In this document: one piece after another, positions 1 to 8,019 of the stretch | Numbering within the stretch: position 1 is the first letter of the stretch | Layout of the letters: the number at the start of each line of letters is the position of its first letter | Assembly (NCBI GenBank): GCA_022770425.1 | Contig: JALEHY010000057.1 | Location: 1-44,731 of the forward strand | Length of the DNA: 44,731 nucleotides | Source: Parvimonas sp. | GTDB taxonomy: Bacteria; Bacillota; Clostridia; Tissierellales; Peptoniphilaceae | Reading direction: 5' to 3' | Translations under genes and position numbers: made by a program | Notes under the pieces: model-generated | What the model was told of the DNA's origin: nothing | The model's database searches: none | Seen by the model: the letters and a program-made list of their open reading frames with translations, nothing else

Positions 1-932
1 GGTCCTATTAATGCACAACGAATATCGTGGCCTGCCCTTAGTGCGGCGGTTGCATCTGATCCGTAATGAGGGTAAATGTCTATTTTGTAGTCAATATTTT
101 TTTCTTCGGCGATTTTTCTTAAAGTATTTCTCATTCCTAAGTCATAAGGAGTTGAAGAGTCCATCGCACATATTGTTACTGCTTTTTCATCGGAAGTTTG
201 ACCTACGCCCGGAGCCGCCATATCAACAGCAAAAAATTCAACTGTATTTTCAGGAATAAAACTTGAACCGTGACCGATTTCTTCATAATTGCTTATGAAA
301 AAGTTAATTGTATTTTTAGGTTTAATTTTGTTTTCAACTAAATATTTTGCAAGTCCCATCATACTTGCGATACAAGCTTTGTCGTCTAAATGTCTTGATT
401 TTATAAAACCTGATTCATAAATTCTGCATCTTGGGTCTAAATATATAAAATCCCCTACGCTTATACCCAGTTTTTTTACATCATCTGCGTTTTTCACATC
501 TTCATCGATTCTTATTTCCATATTTTTAATGGAGCGTGTTGCAGAAGTTGTTGTGTCATAAACGTGAACAGATGCTTCATTGTAAAGTACTGTACCCGCA
601 ATTAATTTTCCTTCATAAGTTTTTATAAATACATTTTCTGTTTCAACACTTGTAGGGGAAAAGCCTCCGACTAAAGAAAAAGCTAAACGTCCGTTTCCTT
701 TAATCTCTTTAACCATAAGCCCTAAAGTATCAACATGACCCGAAAAAGTTATTGCATCTTTTGTTTCTCCTTCAATTGTTGCAATCAGTGCATTTTTGTT
801 TGTTCTTCTTGTAGGGATGTTTAATTTTTTAAACTCATCTTCCATAAAACAAACAGCATTTTCCGTATCGCCTGTAGGACTGTAGATATTTAATAAATTT
901 TCAAGTAATTCTGTAACGTATTTTCTATCCAT
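1..932 (-). CDS. M42 family metallo-aminopeptidase (3' end cut by window edge)
   Basis: Cytoplasmic dinuclear-metal aminopeptidase of the M42 (FrvX/glutamyl aminopeptidase-like) family, probably trimming peptides from protein turnover. I read 310 codons from ATG 930-932 to base 1, and the frame is still open; family members run about 340-350 residues, so roughly 35-40 are missing. Metal-site motifs are in order: H66-x-D68, D183/D184 in HLDDKA, the E217-E218 pair in YEEIGHG, and D237. The last His ligand lies beyond the edge. The GSDATAALRAGHD segment (291-303) resembles the M42 branch annotated with NAGGN osmoprotectant genes, but none of those genes is visible here. The start follows a GGAGG sequence. 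Divergent from the purine permease. Family call firm, substrate unknown. Confidence 0.88.
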   Translation of the reverse strand, partial: MDRKYVTELLENLLNIYSPTGDTENAVCFMEDEFKKLNIPTRRTNKNALIATIEGETKDAITFSGHVDTLGLMVKEIKGNGRLAFSLVGGFSPTSVETENVFIKTYEGKLIAGTVLYNEASVHVYDTTTSATRSIKNMEIRIDEDVKNADDVKKLGISVGDFIYLDPRCRIYESGFIKSRHLDDKACIASMMGLAKYLVENKIKPKNTINFFISNYEEIGHGSSFIPENTVEFFAVDMAAPGVGQTSDEKAVTICAMDSSTPYDLGMRNTLRKIAEEKNIDYKIDIYPHYGSDATAALRAGHDIRCALIG

Positions 933-968
933 AAAAACCTCCGTATTTTTAATAATTTTTACATAGAT

Positions 969-977
969 ATTATAGCA
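969..977 (-). promoter_or_regulatory. Extended -10 promoter of the M42 peptidase gene
   Basis: Read on the minus strand, TATAAT (969-974) is preceded by TGC (975-977), an extended -10 element, about 37 bases upstream of the start codon at 932. No strong -35 is visible, which is common with extended -10 promoters. Confidence 0.5.
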
Positions 978-1047
978 TTAAATTATAAAAAATAAAATAA
1001 AAGCATAAAATTTTCTGTTAATTTTAAAAATACTGTCTAAAAACATA

Positions 1048-1076
1048 TTGACAAAAACTTAAAATCTTGTTATCAT
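1048..1076 (+). promoter_or_regulatory. SigA-type promoter for the ykkC leader and purine permease
   Basis: TTGACA (1048-1053), a 17-base spacer, then TATCAT (1071-1076). The predicted transcript starts near 1083, just before the riboswitch. Confidence 0.75.
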
Positions 1077-1100
1077 TTACGTGTAATTTATAAAATTCAA

Positions 1101-1203
1101 AGAGAAAGAGTACATAGGGTTCCGAGGATTTTTTCTTGCAGGTCCGAGCTGTACTGGTGCGTTTGCACTACACCTTGGGGAGAAAAGCCCGGAAGGTAGG
1201 TTT
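1101..1203 (+). ncRNA. ykkC-family riboswitch aptamer
   Basis: The conserved ykkC blocks occur in order: TAGGGTTCCG (1115-1124), GGTCCGAG (1141-1148), then GGGGAGAAAAGCCCGG (1177-1192). The first two sit in one stem: AGTACA (1109-1114) pairs with TGTACT (1150-1155). A second small hairpin is GTGC/GCAC (1157-1160 with 1165-1168). The ykkC family includes guanidine-I (subtype 1), ppGpp (2a), PRPP (2b) and nucleotide-diphosphate (2c) sensors. I cannot fix the subtype by eye; the downstream purine permease favours PRPP (2b). The GCCCGG end of the aptamer is also the 5' arm of the following terminator, so ligand binding should prevent termination (an ON switch). Confidence 0.85.
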
Positions 1204-1243
1204 CACTTAAAACCTACCTTCCGGGCTTAATTTTTTTATTTTT
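1185..1243 (+). terminator. Riboswitch expression platform: intrinsic terminator
   Basis: Arm 1186-1203 pairs perfectly with 1210-1227 (18 bp; A1185-T1228 adds a 19th), with the loop at 1204-1209, followed by a T-rich run (1231-1243). The 5' arm overlaps the conserved 3' end of the ykkC aptamer, making folding mutually exclusive. The permease Shine-Dalgarno AAGGAGG follows at once (1244-1250). Confidence 0.9.
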
Positions 1244-1254
1244 AAGGAGGAATT

Positions 1255-2565
1255 ATGAGCACATTTTTGGAAAAGTTTTTTAAACTTAAGGAACACAAAA
1301 CAAATGTGAAAACAGAAATCTTAGCAGGTTTCACAACATTTATGACTATGGCGTACATATTAGTTGTAAATCCGGATATCTTGTCAAAAACAGGAATGGA
1401 TAAAGGTGCCGTATTTACAACAACGGCAATTGCTTCTTTTTTTGCAACGGTTATTATGGGATTATATGCGAATTATCCTTTTGCATTAGCACCGGGAATG
1501 GGTCTTAACGCTTATTTCGCATATACGATAGTAATAGGGAAAGGATATAGCTGGCAATTTGCTTTAACGGCAGTTTTACTTGAAGGTCTTATTTTTATTG
1601 TTCTTACTTTTACAAAGGTTAGAGAAATTATTGTAAATGCTATTCCGTATTCTTTAAAACAGGCAGTTAGTGCAGGAATAGGTATTTTTATTGCATTTTT
1701 AGGACTTTATCAAGCTGGACTTGTTAAAACGGGCGAAGGAATTCCGTTGGACTTGGGAGTTATAACAAGTGCTTCAAGTTTAGCGACAATCTTTGGGATT
1801 ATAATTACAATTTGGTTATTGGTAAAAAAAGTTCCGGGTGCTATTTTAATTGGAATGGTGCTTACAACAATTGTTTGTATAGTGTCGGGAGTTTCAAATG
1901 CACCAAAATCTTTTATTGGTATGCCTTCAAGCATAGCTCCGATATTTATGAAGTTTGATTTTTCAAAAGTTGTATCTTTAGATATGGTAGTTGCACTGTT
2001 TGCATTTTTATTTGTTGATTTATTTGATACAGTAGGAACTTTGGTTGGAGTTGCGTCAAAAGCTGATATGCTTGATGAAAAAGGAAATTTACCTAAAGCA
2101 AGACAGGCTCTTTTTGCCGATTCGTTAGGAACAACAGTAGGAGCGATGCTTGGAACTTCAACCGTAACTACATTTGTTGAAAGTGCGGCAGGAGTTGCGG
2201 AAGGCGGAAGAACGGGACTTACAGCTATTGTTACGGCTTTACTTTTCTTGCTTGCATTGATATTTGAACCGATATTTTCTATTATTCCTACTTATGCAAC
2301 ATCTTCAGCATTGATTGTAGTCGGACTTTTTATGATTACAGGAATTAAAAAAATAAATTTTGAAGACTATACTGAAAGTTTACCTGCGTTTTTAACAATA
2401 ATTATGATGCCGTTATCATATTCGATTGCAAACGGAATCGTGTTCGGAATAGTTTCTTATGCTGCAATTAAATTGATAACAGGCAGAAGAAAAGAAGTGT
2501 CTTTGGTTGTTTTTATACTTGCCGGTTTATTTGTGTTAAAATTTGTTGCAGAGGCGTTGCTTTAA
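1255..2565 (+). CDS. AzgA-type (NCS2) purine permease
   Basis: Polytopic membrane transporter of 436 residues, the normal size for the AzgA branch of nucleobase/cation symporter-2 proteins, which import hypoxanthine, guanine or adenine. Family hallmarks are present: FTTFMTMAYI near the N terminus, GMGLNAYF around residue 82, and a long conserved segment after FVDLFDTVGTLVGV (about 252-300) containing GTSTVTTFVESAAG. About a dozen hydrophobic segments alternate with short polar loops. The ATG lies just after AAGGAGG. The gene stands alone behind the ykkC riboswitch and its terminator, so import is probably switched by the riboswitch ligand. Exact base specificity cannot be told from sequence; guanine/hypoxanthine (PbuG-like) is the usual assignment in Firmicutes. 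Confidence 0.93.
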   Translation: MSTFLEKFFKLKEHKTNVKTEILAGFTTFMTMAYILVVNPDILSKTGMDKGAVFTTTAIASFFATVIMGLYANYPFALAPGMGLNAYFAYTIVIGKGYSWQFALTAVLLEGLIFIVLTFTKVREIIVNAIPYSLKQAVSAGIGIFIAFLGLYQAGLVKTGEGIPLDLGVITSASSLATIFGIIITIWLLVKKVPGAILIGMVLTTIVCIVSGVSNAPKSFIGMPSSIAPIFMKFDFSKVVSLDMVVALFAFLFVDLFDTVGTLVGVASKADMLDEKGNLPKARQALFADSLGTTVGAMLGTSTVTTFVESAAGVAEGGRTGLTAIVTALLFLLALIFEPIFSIIPTYATSSALIVVGLFMITGIKKINFEDYTESLPAFLTIIMMPLSYSIANGIVFGIVSYAAIKLITGRRKEVSLVVFILAGLFVLKFVAEALL

Positions 2566-2583
2566 AATTGAATTATAAAAAAT

Positions 2584-2617
2584 AAAAAATTGCAGATATC
2601 TTAATCTGCAATTTTTT
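2584..2617. terminator. Bidirectional terminator between permease and hydrogenase operon
   Basis: Arms 2584-2597 and 2604-2617 pair over 14 bp around a GC-containing core (TGCAGAT/ATCTGCA), with A-runs on the left and T-runs on the right. It can therefore stop transcripts from both converging genes. Confidence 0.85.
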
Positions 2618-2681
2618 TGTGAGAAAATAATTACGATAAATTACTTTTTGTTGTGTTTTAATTTGTAATTATTTTTAAATC

Positions 2682-4406
2682 TTATTTTCCGTAAGTTGTG
2701 TGAAGTAAATGATGAGCTTTTTCTCCGCCCGGTTCGCCTAAATATTCACTGTATATTTTTTGGATTGAAGGATTTTGGTAAGATAATCTTATTTTTTTAT
2801 TTCTGTCTTCTGTATGAATACCTTGCATTCTCTTTTCGATTACATCTGTATTTCCATGTACAAAAGGTTGACCTCCTCCTGCAATACAACCGCCCGGACA
2901 AGCCATTATTTCTATTATGTCATAAGACTTTTCTTTTGATTTAATAGAATTTAAAAGTTTTCTTGCATTTCCTAATCCGCTTACAACAGCAGCTCTGACT
3001 TTTCTTCCTTTTATTTCCAATTCTGCTTCTTTAAAACCCCTTAAATCTTTTAATTCTGTATATTCCAATTCTTCGAGGTGTTCACCTGTAATCATATTAT
3101 AAGCAGTTCTAAGAGCTGCTTCCATTACACCTCCTGTTGAACCGAAAATTACACCTGCGCCTGAAGATTCTCCAAGAGGATTGTCAAATTCCGATTCTTC
3201 TAAATTTGGAAAATCCATGGAACAATCTTTTATCATATGAGCAATTTCTCTTGTACTAAGAACATAGTCAACATCACTCATTCCTTCGTGGCTAAGTTCA
3301 GGTCTTGCAGATTCATATTTTTTTGCAACGCAAGGCATTATTGAAACAACAACTATATCTTTAGGGTTTAATCCCATTTTTTCCGCAAAGTATGTCTTTG
3401 CAACTGAACCGAACATCTCGTGAGGAGATTTACAAGTTGACGGAATATTTAGCATATCAGGGAAATTATATTCTATAAAGTTAACCCAACTTGGACAACA
3501 ACTTGTTAAAATAGGTAAATTTTCACCTTTTTCAAACCTTGTAACAAATTCTTTTGCTTCTTCCATAGTAGTAAGATCTGCTGCAAAATCTGTATCAAAA
3601 ACATAATCAAAACCTAAATTTCTAAGAGCGGTTACCATTTTTCCGGTAACTATTGTTCCGGCTTCCATATTAAATTCTTCTCCTAATGCAACTCTGACTG
3701 CAGGAGCTGTTTGTACGATTACAGTTTTTGATTCGTCAGTTAATGCTTTTAGAACAGGTTCAATTGAACTTACTTCGTATAATGCACCTGTAGGACATAC
3801 ACTTAAACATTGTCCGCAAAATGTACAGTTTGTTTTAGTCATAGGTTCGTTAAATTCAGTTCCGACAACAGTAGGGAAACCTCTTCCTATATCGGTTAAA
3901 GTTCCGACAGTTTGAACTTCATTACACATAGTTTCGCATCTTTTACACAATACACATTTATTTGGATCTCTTATTAAAGAAAGAGATGAGTCATCTAAAG
4001 GATAATTTATTCTTTCGCCTGTATATCTTATTTTCCTTATATTTGCAAGCCACGCTAAATCTTGTAATTCACAATTTCCGCTTTTTGAACATACAAGGCA
4101 GTCGGTAGGGTGATTGGAAAGAAGTAATTCTATATTTACTTTTCTTGATCTGATTACTTTATAAGTGTCCGTTCTGATATCCATACCTTCTTTTACAAGA
4201 GTATCACAAGCAGGAACCAAAGTGTGTTTGTCCATCAATTCAACAAGACAAACTCTACAATTTGCATCTCTGTTTATAAAACCTAATCCTTTCATATCCA
4301 TATGGCAAAGAGTAGGTATTTTTATATTAATTTTTTTTGCGGCTTCTAATATAGTGGTGCCTTTTTCAACTTGGACATTTTGTCCATTTATTTTTAAATT
4401 AACCAT
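2682..4406 (-). CDS. hndD: NADH-dependent [FeFe] hydrogenase catalytic subunit (HydA/HndD type)
   Basis: Catalytic subunit of a soluble multimeric [FeFe] hydrogenase that makes or oxidises H2. Modules in order: [2Fe-2S] ferredoxin fold (C34, C50, C53, C67), His-Cys [4Fe-4S] site (H99, C103, C106, C112), two [4Fe-4S] clusters (C151/154/157/161 and C194/197/200/204), then the H-cluster domain. H-cluster signatures are intact: TSCCPSW (301-307), MPCVAKKYE (357-365) and ACPGGCIAGGGQP (502-514), so it should be active. At 574 residues it is typical of group A HydA/HndD. It lies 9 bases after the NuoF-like gene and is last in the operon, consistent with a NAD- and ferredoxin-linked (bifurcating) trimer. 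Bifurcation itself is inferred from subunit make-up. Confidence 0.95.
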   Translation of the reverse strand: MVNLKINGQNVQVEKGTTILEAAKKINIKIPTLCHMDMKGLGFINRDANCRVCLVELMDKHTLVPACDTLVKEGMDIRTDTYKVIRSRKVNIELLLSNHPTDCLVCSKSGNCELQDLAWLANIRKIRYTGERINYPLDDSSLSLIRDPNKCVLCKRCETMCNEVQTVGTLTDIGRGFPTVVGTEFNEPMTKTNCTFCGQCLSVCPTGALYEVSSIEPVLKALTDESKTVIVQTAPAVRVALGEEFNMEAGTIVTGKMVTALRNLGFDYVFDTDFAADLTTMEEAKEFVTRFEKGENLPILTSCCPSWVNFIEYNFPDMLNIPSTCKSPHEMFGSVAKTYFAEKMGLNPKDIVVVSIMPCVAKKYESARPELSHEGMSDVDYVLSTREIAHMIKDCSMDFPNLEESEFDNPLGESSGAGVIFGSTGGVMEAALRTAYNMITGEHLEELEYTELKDLRGFKEAELEIKGRKVRAAVVSGLGNARKLLNSIKSKEKSYDIIEIMACPGGCIAGGGQPFVHGNTDVIEKRMQGIHTEDRNKKIRLSYQNPSIQKIYSEYLGEPGGEKAHHLLHTTYGK

Positions 4407-4415
4407 TTTAACCTC

Positions 4416-5996
4416 CTATTTTAAGATAATTGCCTTAACAGGACATTTTTCAAGGCAGGCATTACATTTTATACATTTGTCTGTGTCTATAACATGACGT
4501 TCTTTTCTTTCTCCTTCAATAGCGCCGACAGGACATTGTCTTTTACATAATCTACAACCGATACAACTTTCGGTAATGTAGTATTGAAGAAGATCTTTAC
4601 AAACATGAGCTTGACAAGTTTTGTCTTTTATATGACTTTCGTATTCTTCTCTGAAATAGTGCATTGAACTTAGTACAGGAGTTGTAGCGGTTTTTCCGAG
4701 TCCGCAAAGACTGGTGTCTGTTATAACTTCTGAAAGTTCTTGAAGCAACTCTAAATCAGACATTTCACCTTTTCCTGAAGTTATTTTTTCTAAAATTTCC
4801 AAAACTCTTTTATTTCCGATTCTGCAAGGAGTACATTTACCGCAAGATTCATCGACTGTAAATTTCATAAAGAATTTTGCAATATCGACCATACAGTCGT
4901 CTTCGTCCATAACAACCATACCGCCTGATCCCATTATTGATCCTATTTTTGCAAGTGAAATAAAATCAACTTTTGTGTCGAACAATCTTTCAGGAATACA
5001 CCCTCCTGAAGGTCCGCCTGTTTGAACGGCTTTTATCTTTTTGTTATTCGGACAACCTCCTCCGATATCAAGTACAATTTCATTTATTGTTTTTCCCATA
5101 GGAACTTCAACAAGACCTGCATTTACAACTTTTCCTACTAAGGCAAAAACTTTTGTTCCCGGAGAGTCTTCTGTTCCGATAGATTTAAACCAAGCAGCTC
5201 CGTTGTTTATTATTAAAGGAATGTTCGCAAAAGTTTCAACATTGTTTAAAACAGTCGGATATTCAAAAAGACCACGTTCAGTTGTTCTATAAACTTTTGA
5301 TTTAGGCATACCTCTTTTTCCTTCGATTGAACGTATAAGAGCAGTACCTTCTCCACAAACAAACGCTCCTGCACCAAGTCTTATCTTTAAATCGAAAGAA
5401 AAATCAGAACCCATTATGTTATCGCCGAGCAAATTATATTTTTTCGCTTCTTCGATTGCGTGAGAAAGCATTTGAACGGCTTTTGGATATTCAGCTCTAA
5501 CGTAAACGTATCCTTTATTTGCACCGATTGACCTTGCGGCTATCGCCATGCCTTCGATTACTACATGAGGATCGCCTTCAAGAATTGATCTGTCCATATA
5601 TGCACCTGGATCTCCTTCATCTGCATTACAAATGACATATTTTGTTTTTGTGTCTTGATGAAAAGCTCCCTCCCATTTTTTGCCTGTTGGGAAACCTGCA
5701 CCGCCTCTTCCTCTTAGATTTGAATCTTTAACTATGTCAATAATTTCTTTTTTCTCCAAACTGAAAATGGATTTTTCTAAGGCATAATAACCACCCATTG
5801 CTATGTACTCTTCAATATCTAAAGGATTTATTATATCGTAATTTTTTAAAGTTATACGAGTTTGTTTTTCAAAAAAATCTCCTCTTAATCTAATACCGTT
5901 TTCGTCTACTATATACTTTTTGTCATTAGACTTGTTTTGTAAAAGCTCAGGATATTTTTTGTTTTTTATTTTGTTTAAAGTTTCTACATATCCCAT
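4416..5996 (-). CDS. hndC: NuoF-like NADH/FMN subunit of the hydrogenase (HydB/HndC type)
   Basis: Flavoprotein subunit of 526 residues that oxidises or reduces NAD(H) for the hydrogenase. The Gly-rich NADH/FMN site RGRGGAGFPTGKKWE (95-109) is followed by CNADEGDPGAYMDRS (123-137), a NuoF hallmark. The N3-type [4Fe-4S] cluster has ESCGKCTPCRIG (C385, C388, C391) plus C431. The C terminus adds a two-cluster ferredoxin domain (C478/481/484/488 and C508/511/514/518) that Nuo complex-I NuoF lacks but HydB/HndC proteins carry. One base separates it from the NuoE-like gene upstream. This extra ferredoxin module is the main reason to assign it to the hydrogenase rather than to a complex I. Confidence 0.94.
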   Translation of the reverse strand: MGYVETLNKIKNKKYPELLQNKSNDKKYIVDENGIRLRGDFFEKQTRITLKNYDIINPLDIEEYIAMGGYYALEKSIFSLEKKEIIDIVKDSNLRGRGGAGFPTGKKWEGAFHQDTKTKYVICNADEGDPGAYMDRSILEGDPHVVIEGMAIAARSIGANKGYVYVRAEYPKAVQMLSHAIEEAKKYNLLGDNIMGSDFSFDLKIRLGAGAFVCGEGTALIRSIEGKRGMPKSKVYRTTERGLFEYPTVLNNVETFANIPLIINNGAAWFKSIGTEDSPGTKVFALVGKVVNAGLVEVPMGKTINEIVLDIGGGCPNNKKIKAVQTGGPSGGCIPERLFDTKVDFISLAKIGSIMGSGGMVVMDEDDCMVDIAKFFMKFTVDESCGKCTPCRIGNKRVLEILEKITSGKGEMSDLELLQELSEVITDTSLCGLGKTATTPVLSSMHYFREEYESHIKDKTCQAHVCKDLLQYYITESCIGCRLCKRQCPVGAIEGERKERHVIDTDKCIKCNACLEKCPVKAIILK

Positions 5997-5997
5997 A

Positions 5998-6465
5998 TTA
6001 AGCCTCCTTTGCTTCTGCTAATATATCTCTTATTTCATTTTTTGATACATTAGTATAAACTTTATCGTTTACTGTAACGATAGGAGCGTTTGCACAATCT
6101 CCGACACATCTTGTTTCGATTAATGAAAACAATAAATCATCAGTTGTTTCTCCAACGCCGATTCCCAATAAATTTGAAAACTCATTTATTAAATTTTCGG
6201 CACCCTTAACATAACAGGCAGTTCCCATACAAACGGATATGGCATATTTTCCTTTAGGAACTAAACTAAACCTTGAGTAGAAAGTAACTACTCCGTAAAT
6301 TTCAGATACAGCAACTTCAATTTCTTTTGAAATTATGTAGATAACTTCTTTTGGTATGTACCCGTAAAGGTCTTGAGTTTTGTGTAAAATTTCAATTAAA
6401 TCAGAAGACTCTTTACCTTTAATGAAATCTTTTATTTCACTAAAGCAATTACAACAGTTGCGCAT
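5998..6465 (-). CDS. hndA: NuoE-like [2Fe-2S] subunit of the hydrogenase (HydC/HndA type)
   Basis: Small thioredoxin-fold electron-transfer subunit, 155 residues. The four [2Fe-2S] ligands are C79 and C84 (CMGTAC) and C120 and C124 (CVGDC), with the usual GVVTFYSRF segment (58-66) before them. First gene of the operon; ATG 6463-6465 follows an AGGAGG sequence. The N-terminal cluster MRNCCNCF has three extra cysteines of unknown role. It pairs with the NuoF-like protein to form the NADH-oxidising arm. No separate HndB-type small ferredoxin gene is present, so the complex resembles the three-subunit HydABC form. Confidence 0.92.
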   Translation of the reverse strand: MRNCCNCFSEIKDFIKGKESSDLIEILHKTQDLYGYIPKEVIYIISKEIEVAVSEIYGVVTFYSRFSLVPKGKYAISVCMGTACYVKGAENLINEFSNLLGIGVGETTDDLLFSLIETRCVGDCANAPIVTVNDKVYTNVSKNEIRDILAEAKEA

Positions 6466-6549
6466 TATTTTTACCTCCTAAGTAATAATAAATTTTGATT
6501 ATATAACTAAAATTTAAAAAAGATAATTTTAGTCATAATTTATAAGTTT

Positions 6550-6579
6550 ATTATATCACATCAATTGATAATATGTAAA
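6550..6579 (-). promoter_or_regulatory. Promoter of the hydrogenase operon
   Basis: On the minus strand: TTTACA (6574-6579), an 18-base spacer, then TATAAT (6550-6555) preceded by TGA, an extended -10. A 9-bp inverted repeat (6506-6514 with 6525-6533) falls in the predicted leader between promoter and start codon. I saw no Rex-like TTGTTAA/TTAACAA palindrome. Confidence 0.6.
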
Positions 6580-6687
6580 GTTAAAAAAAGTAATAAAAAA
6601 ATTAATAATCGTAATAACGGAACTAAAGTTATTTTTTAATAAGAATAACGATTATACATTTTGATAATAGAAATTTTGAGCAGGATT

Positions 6688-6716
6688 TTGATTTTATTTT
6701 TTAAATTTGTTATAAT
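6688..6716 (+). promoter_or_regulatory. Promoter of the substrate-binding lipoprotein gene
   Basis: TTGATT (6688-6693), a 17-base spacer, then TATAAT (6711-6716), about 50 bases before the start codon. The divergent spacer (6466-6766) otherwise holds AT-rich repeats such as ATAATCGT/ACGATTAT, with no gene. Confidence 0.65.
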
Positions 6717-6766
6717 TAGTATATATTATTTATTTTAATATAATAGATTTTAAAGGGGGATTTGCT

Positions 6767-7885
6767 TTGAAAAAATTTTTAAGTATTTTATGTTTGAGTA
6801 TTATTTTATTGACTGCATGCTCATCAAATGGAAAGAAGATTGAAAATGTGAAAGTTAATGAAAAAAATATTTCAGAAAATGCAGGAACTCACGATGTTGT
6901 TGATCATACAGGAAATACCGTAAAAGTTCCTAATAATATTAAAAGAGTTGTAATAGATCAAGTTCCGATAGTTTCGACATATATGTCTTATTTTAAAGGT
7001 AGTGCTCCTCATATTGTCGGTTATGCCGGAGATTTTAAAAACACTATAACAGAAACAGTTTTAAAAGATGTGGCTCCCGAGCTTCAAAATGTTAAAGAAA
7101 CTGTCAAGGGGCAAAGCGACTTGAATGTTGAAGAAATTATAAAATTAAAACCTGATATTATACTTTATAACGCAAATAATAAAAAGCATGCAGAAGAATT
7201 GAAAAAAACGGGAATACCTATTGTAGGTTTTGCGACAGTGGGATACAAAACAGAAAATGATTCGATACTTAGGTACAAAGAATGGTTAAAACTTTTAGAA
7301 GAGGTTTTTGGAGAAAAAGGAAAGATGAACGATTTTATTTCTTATGGAGATTCAATTGTTTCAGAAGTTAAGGAAAAAATTTCTAAAATTGATGAAAATA
7401 AAAAGCCGAATGCTATGATTATGTTTAAGTATTTTGATGGAACGCCTCAAGTTGCCGGTCAAGGAACTTTTGGGGATTTTTGGTTAAAAAATTTAGGAGT
7501 AAAGAATGTAGCAAGTGACGTAAAAGGTTTTGCAAAGGTTGATTTTGAACAATTATATAAATGGAATCCGGAGGTTTTATTTTTGAGCGGACCGGGACAT
7601 ATAAAATTAAAGACTAAAGATATAATAGAAAATAAAGTTAAGGGAGTTGATTTTTCTCCTATAGATGCTGTTAAAGACTCAAAAGTATATAATACAAATC
7701 TTGGAATGTGGAATTGGTTTACACCAAATCCCGACGCTCCTTTAGTTTTTGCTTGGCTTGCAACAAAGGCTTATCCTGAAGAATTTAAAGATTATCCTCT
7801 AAAGGAGAAAATAAAAGAGTATTATAAAAAATTTTATAATTATGATCTAAAAGACAGTGAGATTGATCTTATGTTATCGTTATAA
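6767..7885 (+). CDS. Iron/siderophore-type ABC transporter substrate-binding lipoprotein
   Basis: Membrane-anchored binding protein of 372 residues in the periplasmic-binding-protein 2 (FepB/FhuD-like) class, which captures iron-siderophore, haem or cobalamin-type ligands. A signal peptide with lipobox LTAC places the lipidated cysteine at C18. The opening DVVDHTGNTVKVPNNIKRVV (43-62) is the typical first strand of this class, and EEIIKLKPDIILYNA the typical second. TTG start at 6767 behind AAAGGGGGA. No permease or ATPase gene adjoins it, so it must use a transporter encoded elsewhere. The ligand cannot be told; iron is the class default, not something shown here. Confidence 0.85.
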   Translation: MKKFLSILCLSIILLTACSSNGKKIENVKVNEKNISENAGTHDVVDHTGNTVKVPNNIKRVVIDQVPIVSTYMSYFKGSAPHIVGYAGDFKNTITETVLKDVAPELQNVKETVKGQSDLNVEEIIKLKPDIILYNANNKKHAEELKKTGIPIVGFATVGYKTENDSILRYKEWLKLLEEVFGEKGKMNDFISYGDSIVSEVKEKISKIDENKKPNAMIMFKYFDGTPQVAGQGTFGDFWLKNLGVKNVASDVKGFAKVDFEQLYKWNPEVLFLSGPGHIKLKTKDIIENKVKGVDFSPIDAVKDSKVYNTNLGMWNWFTPNPDAPLVFAWLATKAYPEEFKDYPLKEKIKEYYKKFYNYDLKDSEIDLMLSL

Positions 7886-7891
7886 ATTTTG

Positions 7892-7920
7892 AAAAGCGTT
7901 TAATAACGCTTTTTTTCTTG
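7892..7920 (+). terminator. Terminator after the binding-protein gene
   Basis: AAAAGCGTT (7892-7900) pairs with AACGCTTTT (7905-7913) around a TAAT loop, followed by T residues. Confidence 0.85.
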
Positions 7921-7929
7921 TAATTATAT

Positions 7930-7958
7930 TTGATTATTTTTTATAAATGATGTAAAAT
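7930..7958 (+). promoter_or_regulatory. Promoter of the ABC-F / lplA / lipA operon
   Basis: TTGATT (7930-7935), a 17-base spacer, TAAAAT (7953-7958), about 60 bases before the start. Confidence 0.5.
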
Positions 7959-8019
7959 AAAAGTTAGTGAATATTTTTATATTTATATAATTTTAAAAAA
8001 TTATTTAGAGGTGAAAGAA

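Noticed and set aside
1048..1254. Classical purine (guanine/adenine) riboswitch before the permease
   Set aside because: The three-way junction and loop sequences of purine riboswitches are absent, whereas the ykkC blocks are all present.
6466..6766. Fur or Rex operator in the hydrogenase/binding-protein intergenic region
   Set aside because: Several AT palindromes occur (for example ATAATCGT/ACGATTAT) but none matches TGATAATNATTATCA or the Rex TTGTTAA-N4-TTAACAA pattern well enough.
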